A stretch of 10,394 bases of DNA from an uncultured Lachnospiraceae bacterium (GTDB taxonomy: Bacteria; Bacillota; Clostridia; Lachnospirales; Lachnospiraceae). Position 1 is the first letter of the stretch. The number at the start of each line of letters is the position of its first letter. Positions 8,213 through 10,394 of this stretch are shown in pieces. Made by a program: the position numbers and the translations under genes. The notes under the pieces were generated by a model. It had not been told where the DNA came from. It worked only from the letters and a program-made list of their open reading frames with translations, and made no database searches. The stretch lies in NCBI GenBank assembly GCA_900546325.1, contig URCR01000063.1:1-10394 (forward strand), given 5' to 3'.

Positions 8213-8290
8213 CTATTTTTTTCCTACTTTCGCCTTACCAATAGCCCCCTTGCCGATTAAGGCAGTGTCAGAAGGGGGAATTACTCCCCC
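8213..8290 (-). other. -1 frame C-terminal extension of the major tail protein (probable programmed frameshift product)
   Basis: The zero frame of the major tail gene ends CAG GCG GGG GAG TAA (stop at 8283-8281). Slipping back one base on the five-G run (8290-8286) opens a frame of 24 further codons. It begins GVIPPSDTALIG, ends KVGKK, and stops at TAG 8215-8213. That TAG overlaps the AGGAGG Shine-Dalgarno of the next gene, so the extension fills exactly the otherwise empty gap. The longer product would be about 199 residues instead of 176, with a basic Gly/Lys-rich tail. Major tail proteins with frameshift-made C-terminal extensions are known in other phages, such as Listeria phage PSA. A one-base deletion in the G run, natural or from sequencing, would produce the same picture. 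Confidence 0.6.
8232..8290 (-). promoter_or_regulatory. Candidate frameshift signal: G5 slip run, 5-base spacer, stem-loop or pseudoknot
   Basis: On the message, the slip run (8290-8286) and its codon GAG are followed by a 5-base spacer that holds part of the stop codon. Stem 1 then pairs CCCCCTT (8278-8272) with AAGGGGG (8251-8245), 7 base pairs. A second perfect inverted repeat, GCCTTA (8263-8258) with TAAGGC (8237-8232), starts in the stem 1 loop and ends beyond the stem. The two together have the topology of an H-type pseudoknot. A simpler alternative is stem 1 closed by an inner TGCC/GGCA helix. No U-run follows, so a terminator is unlikely. The slip codons are not a classical X XXY YYZ heptamer: GGG can re-pair perfectly in -1, but GAG cannot, so single-tRNA slippage would be needed. 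Confidence 0.5.
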
Positions 8291-8811
8291 GCCTGTGTAA
8301 ACACCTTCGTCTGCGTATTAAATTCTCCTTTTACCCAGTCGGTTTTTCCGAGGAGATTTCCTGATCCCTGAATCTCGCCGTCGTTATTGGAAAATTCCGC
8401 AACTTCCACTGCGACTCTTCTTTGTCTTGCTTCGAACGTGTTTGGCTTTTCGCTTACTGGCTTGCTTAAATACACTTTTACATACAACGTTTCTGCTTCC
8501 ACGCCAGTTTTTTCATTCTCGCCAATGTCTGCAATAAACTCGATAGCTTTTTCCGACCGAATCAAATCAAACTCCAGCGGTGCTGTCCATTCGTAAGATC
8601 CGATTGACTGTGTAGCTGATTTTTGATTTACGTATTGTTTCGAAGTCGTTTGCGCTGATGGGGAATTATCAAGCTGCGTAACACCAACGCCCAAAAGCTC
8701 AAACTGTGGCGATTCGCTCCCTCCAGTTACATCAATGTAATCCGGCTGCTGGTGTCTTTGCTCAACGCCGGAATCTTTTGCCGCTGCAAAAAACTGTAAA
8801 TTCATTTCCAT
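8281..8811 (-). CDS. Major tail (tube) protein
   Basis: 176 residues, predicted mostly beta strands. It sits between the tail completion gene and the chaperone pair, the standard position of the tail tube subunit that polymerises as hexameric rings around the tape measure protein. Compatible features are the near N-terminal DYIDVTGG, a central SYEWTAPLEFDLIRSEKAIEFI (split by the chain), and the C-terminal GKTDWVKGEFNTQTKVF strands. The ATG at 8811 has GGAGGT seven bases upstream, within the last codons of the preceding gene. A second Met at residue 3 would give MNLQFFAA, a start seen on many Bacillota phage structural proteins. The zero-frame stop TAA at 8283-8281 sits in a slip-and-hairpin context that may allow a 24-residue -1 extension. 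I recognise the role mainly from order and fold-like composition. Confidence 0.75.
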   Translation of the reverse strand: MEMNLQFFAAAKDSGVEQRHQQPDYIDVTGGSESPQFELLGVGVTQLDNSPSAQTTSKQYVNQKSATQSIGSYEWTAPLEFDLIRSEKAIEFIADIGENEKTGVEAETLYVKVYLSKPVSEKPNTFEARQRRVAVEVAEFSNNDGEIQGSGNLLGKTDWVKGEFNTQTKVFTQAGE

Positions 8812-8816
8812 TTTCC

Positions 8817-9245
8817 CTACCTCCGTTTATAATAAATAAATTGACACTGTATTCTGTACTGACACTTTGTTTCCTGTGTGTCATACAAATATCCATCCGT
8901 TGTCGCACGGATGGACCTGCTTTGTAAGTTTCCTTCCAACTCCGGAAGATTGCCGTTTCTTGTGCAATCTTCCAGCCAGTCGGAAAACTTCTCGTAAAAT
9001 TCAGACGTATCCTTATTTTCTTCTTCTCCATACAACTCTCTTGAGCACAGAGAAAATGCATACTGTCTTATGGTATCTCCGTTCGTGTACCGCTTCAAAA
9101 TCGGTTCTACTGGTGTACTCTCAATGCAGTATGCTGTTACATCTTCTTCCAGCTTGTCCAGATGCACAACCGGGAAGAGTTCTGCAAATTCTTCGAGAAA
9201 CGGACACGTCTGAATAAATTCCACAACTTTACTCGCCACACTCAT
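8817..9245 (-). CDS. Tail completion/terminator protein (Minor_capsid_3-like)
   Basis: 142 residues from MSVASKVVEFIQ. The protein has an N-terminal helix, a short strand segment (FPVVHLDKLEEDVTAYCIESTP, broken here by a turn), a basic middle and a C-terminal beta pair ending CQFIYYKRR. That layout and size fit the tail completion (Tc1/terminator) proteins that cap the tube and dock it to the head, often annotated 'minor capsid protein' in Listeria and Clostridia phages. The gene lies directly upstream of the tail tube gene, as expected. A longer reading from ATG 9263 is possible. I choose ATG 9245-9243 because it makes an ATGA overlap with the preceding stop and has GGAGG at 9259-9255 with 9 bases spacing. 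Role inferred from position and family resemblance. Confidence 0.75.
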   Translation of the reverse strand: MSVASKVVEFIQTCPFLEEFAELFPVVHLDKLEEDVTAYCIESTPVEPILKRYTNGDTIRQYAFSLCSRELYGEEENKDTSEFYEKFSDWLEDCTRNGNLPELEGNLQSRSIRATTDGYLYDTQETKCQYRIQCQFIYYKRR

Positions 9246-9571
9246 TTTACTTTTCCTCCACAATATTTTGCCGTAGCCTTTATGATTTCTTTCCCACGGT
9301 CATTCCACATGCGCTTATCCCATTGGGGACCTCTTAAGCCGTCACCCTTATGCTCATAATACTGTCGGCGAGAATAAGGCTGTGGATAGGTTATTTTGTT
9401 CGTCTGCTCTATGGCAGTATTTTTCATAACCCCGGTACGTTTAGGAACATATGGGTCTGATAATCTCCTCACTTCGTGAGTAAAAAATTTCTGTCCGGCT
9501 CCATTCTTGTTTAGCTTTCTTTTCAGTAAAATTTTATCCACGGGATCTATATTTAGCTTAATCTTTGCCAT
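9242..9571 (-). CDS. Neck/minor capsid protein (Minor_capsid_2-like)
   Basis: 109 residues, basic. The segment SDPYVPKRTGVMKNTA (about residues 38-53) followed by an aromatic/basic YSRRQYYEHKGDG and a Trp-containing WDKRMWNDRGKEI helix is the typical pattern of the Minor_capsid_2 and HK97 gp10-like neck proteins: a 'PvdTG.L..s' loop, then the 'YA..qe.G' region. Such proteins (Ne1) sit in the head-tail joining region. ATG at 9571-9569 overlaps the previous stop by one base (TAATG), with AGGAGG further upstream at about 9 bases. The stop TGA overlaps the next start. Structural place in the particle is inferred from homologous gene orders. Confidence 0.8.
   Translation of the reverse strand: MAKIKLNIDPVDKILLKRKLNKNGAGQKFFTHEVRRLSDPYVPKRTGVMKNTAIEQTNKITYPQPYSRRQYYEHKGDGLRGPQWDKRMWNDRGKEIIKATAKYCGGKVK
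9255..9259 (-). promoter_or_regulatory. Ribosome binding site deciding the start of the tail completion gene
   Basis: GGAGG on the minus strand, within the codons Cys-Gly-Gly near the end of the preceding gene, lies 9 bases before ATG 9245. It selects this start over the in-frame ATG at 9263, which the motif overlaps from downstream and cannot serve. Confidence 0.75.
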
Positions 9572-9981
9572 TAAGAGCCGCCTCCTATTCGGATATGTTT
9601 AGAGGAACCAAAAAAGTTCTCAGAATGGCTCAGAACTTCTCCTACCACTCCCGAGAACTCTTTTTTAATTTCATTCATTCCGCTTACACGGTCTGCACCG
9701 TTCCATACTCCAACAATAAACAAATCTCCATTTTGGACTGTCCAGTTTTGGGATGGGTCTTCAAACTTCAAAAACTCATCAGAAGGAAGCCAGTCCATGC
9801 ATTCTGAATACGGAATCCGTATCTGATATTCGTCTGCGCTTTTCAGACCATTTTCCCCTACACTGCTTTTCTGCTTTGTGTGAAACCATACTTTCGGAAT
9901 CACATGTGGAACATAAACAAACTTTTTACTGACCTTATCCGGGATGCGGTTAAAAATCGTAATCGTTGCATTTGTAAGCAC
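9571..9981 (-). CDS. Head closure/minor capsid protein (Minor_capsid_1 or DUF6751-like)
   Basis: 136 residues beginning MLTNATITIFNRI. It is beta-rich in the middle (RIPYSECMDWLPSDEF, then a WTVQNGDLFIVG strand), followed by a helical segment and a Gly-rich C-terminus. The N-terminus and length resemble DUF6751/Minor_capsid_1 proteins of Clostridia phages. It occupies the head closure (stopper, Hc1) position between the connector and neck genes. The start is GTG at 9981-9979, overlapping the previous stop by one base (TAGTG), with AGGGGG at 9994-9989 seven bases upstream. The family call is from memory of patterns; the head-closure role is inferred from gene order. Confidence 0.7.
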   Translation of the reverse strand: MLTNATITIFNRIPDKVSKKFVYVPHVIPKVWFHTKQKSSVGENGLKSADEYQIRIPYSECMDWLPSDEFLKFEDPSQNWTVQNGDLFIVGVWNGADRVSGMNEIKKEFSGVVGEVLSHSENFFGSSKHIRIGGGS

Positions 9982-10361
9982 TACACCACCCCCTGATATA
10001 AAAGTCCAGTATGAGATAAGTATCTGCGGATCACTGCATATATCTTTGTTTGCATGGAATTTACCGCAATCTTTCCGGCTTCTGCCTCAGTCGCATAATT
10101 TACGGAATACCCATCTGTATTTTCCGATTGGATCTCCCGCCCTCCATGTTCTCTGCGGTTCTCTGCATCCTGATAGATCATCTCCGCCACTTCGCATAAG
10201 CACATCTTCACAAGTTCCATCTCTTCTTCGCTTGGTTCTACATGCATGACCTGATTTAAGTAAGTATTTGCCTTTACGACTGGCTGCATTAGATGTTCTT
10301 CGTCTCCAATGATGGTTCCAAAATACTTATCCTTATAAAAATTGTAATCTATTGCAATCAT
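9981..10361 (-). CDS. Head-tail connector/adaptor protein (gp6-like)
   Basis: 126 residues, mainly helical. It starts MIAIDYNFYKDKYFGTII, followed by an aromatic/acidic helix, a helix with EEMELVKMCLCEVAEMIYQDAEN (split over two turns), a polar loop and a C-terminal helix IYAVIRRYLSHTGLLYQGV. This is the layout of HK97 gp6-like adaptor proteins (Ad1), which form a ring under the portal. It is the first gene of the connector, closure, neck, completion series here, in the expected order. ATG at 10361 overlaps the preceding stop as ATGA and has AAAGGAG at 10375-10369 with 7 bases spacing. The frame stays open upstream to the window edge, but the overlap and Shine-Dalgarno make 10361 the likely start. 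Confidence 0.8.
   Translation of the reverse strand: MIAIDYNFYKDKYFGTIIGDEEHLMQPVVKANTYLNQVMHVEPSEEEMELVKMCLCEVAEMIYQDAENRREHGGREIQSENTDGYSVNYATEAEAGKIAVNSMQTKIYAVIRRYLSHTGLLYQGVV
9989..9994 (-). promoter_or_regulatory. Ribosome binding site supporting the GTG start of the head closure gene
   Basis: AGGGGG, continuing as TGG, on the minus strand lies 7 bases before GTG 9981, inside the end of the connector gene. It is one mismatch from AGGAGG. Together with the TAGTG overlap it supports the non-ATG start. Confidence 0.6.
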
Positions 10362-10394
10362 GACGATACTCCTTTTACGAGCTTGCCATCTGCC
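10358..10394 (-). CDS. 3' end of an unidentified upstream gene (partial)
   Basis: The minus-strand frame beginning at 10393 reads ADGKLVKGVSS and ends in TGA at 10360-10358, overlapping the connector start as ATGA. The same overlap style links most other genes here, so this is probably the end of a real coding sequence. Upstream of an adaptor gene one expects the major capsid protein or a small head protein. Eleven residues are too few to decide. Confidence 0.6.
   Translation of the reverse strand, partial: ADGKLVKGVSS

Noticed and set aside
7763..8260. Plus-strand open frame of 165 codons opposite the two chaperone-like genes
   Set aside because: It is antisense to two genes with family resemblance and good starts, is Ser/Phe/Leu-rich, and has no support from its context.
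8245..8290. GC-rich hairpins after the tail tube gene as an intrinsic terminator
   Set aside because: No U run follows either stem on the minus strand, and essential tail genes continue directly downstream.
8762..9061. Minus-strand frame of 99 codons overlapping the tail completion and tail tube genes
   Set aside because: It overlaps two well-supported genes in another frame, and its composition is unlike a structural protein.
9246..9263. Six-residue longer start for the tail completion gene at ATG 9263
   Set aside because: The GGAGG and ATGA overlap both point to ATG 9245, and no Shine-Dalgarno precedes 9263 at proper spacing.
9614..9666. Inverted repeats AAGTTCT/AGAACTT and AGTTCTC/GAGAACT followed by a T run on the plus strand, resembling a terminator
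   Set aside because: They lie inside the head closure coding region, on the antisense side of an operon with no plus-strand gene, and the arms are only 7 bases with long loops. They probably arise from the local coding sequence.

Overview
The window carries one densely packed block of structural genes from a long-tailed (siphovirus-type) bacteriophage or prophage. Everything that looks real is on the minus strand, so transcription runs from the right edge to the left. The host is most likely a member of the Bacillota, probably a Clostridia/Lachnospiraceae-type gut anaerobe. I base this on the moderate-to-low GC, strong GGAGG-type ribosome binding sites, and protein families (Minor_capsid 1/2/3-like, Gp15, Sipho_tail, Prophage_tail) typical of phages of that phylum. 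The gene order resembles that of Listeria A118-type phages. The genus is inference.

In transcription order: the 3' end of an unidentified gene (10358-10394); four small head-completion genes that read as adaptor, head closure, neck and tail completion (10361 down to 8817); the major tail (tube) protein (8811-8281); two tail-assembly-chaperone-like genes (8199-7825 and 7828-7226); a 1424-residue tape measure protein (7213-2939); the distal tail protein Dit (2942-2190); the tail-associated Prophage_tail protein (2193-79); and the start of one more small gene (64 to the left edge). Adjacent genes overlap by one to four bases (ATGA, GTGA, TAATG, TAGTG) or are separated by 5-14 bases. This points to one polycistronic message with translational coupling. 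I see no promoter, intrinsic terminator, tRNA, CRISPR or mobile element.

The one sizeable gap, about 80 bases after the major tail gene, holds the most interesting signal. The -1 frame runs open from a five-G run just before the stop codon, for 24 codons, to a TAG that sits inside the next gene's Shine-Dalgarno. An inverted repeat starts 5 bases after the slip region, and a second one could turn it into a pseudoknot. This looks like a programmed -1 frameshift that adds a basic C-terminal tail to a fraction of the tube subunits. A one-base indel in the G run is the main alternative.

Two further points stand out. The first chaperone-like gene has an in-frame lambda-like slippery heptamer (G GGA AAA), but its -1 frame stops before reaching the next gene. 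The tape measure protein has four tandem repeats of about 42 residues, flanked by two SPSR motifs. No exotic accessory or defence system is visible; the novelty lies in recoding and repeat architecture.
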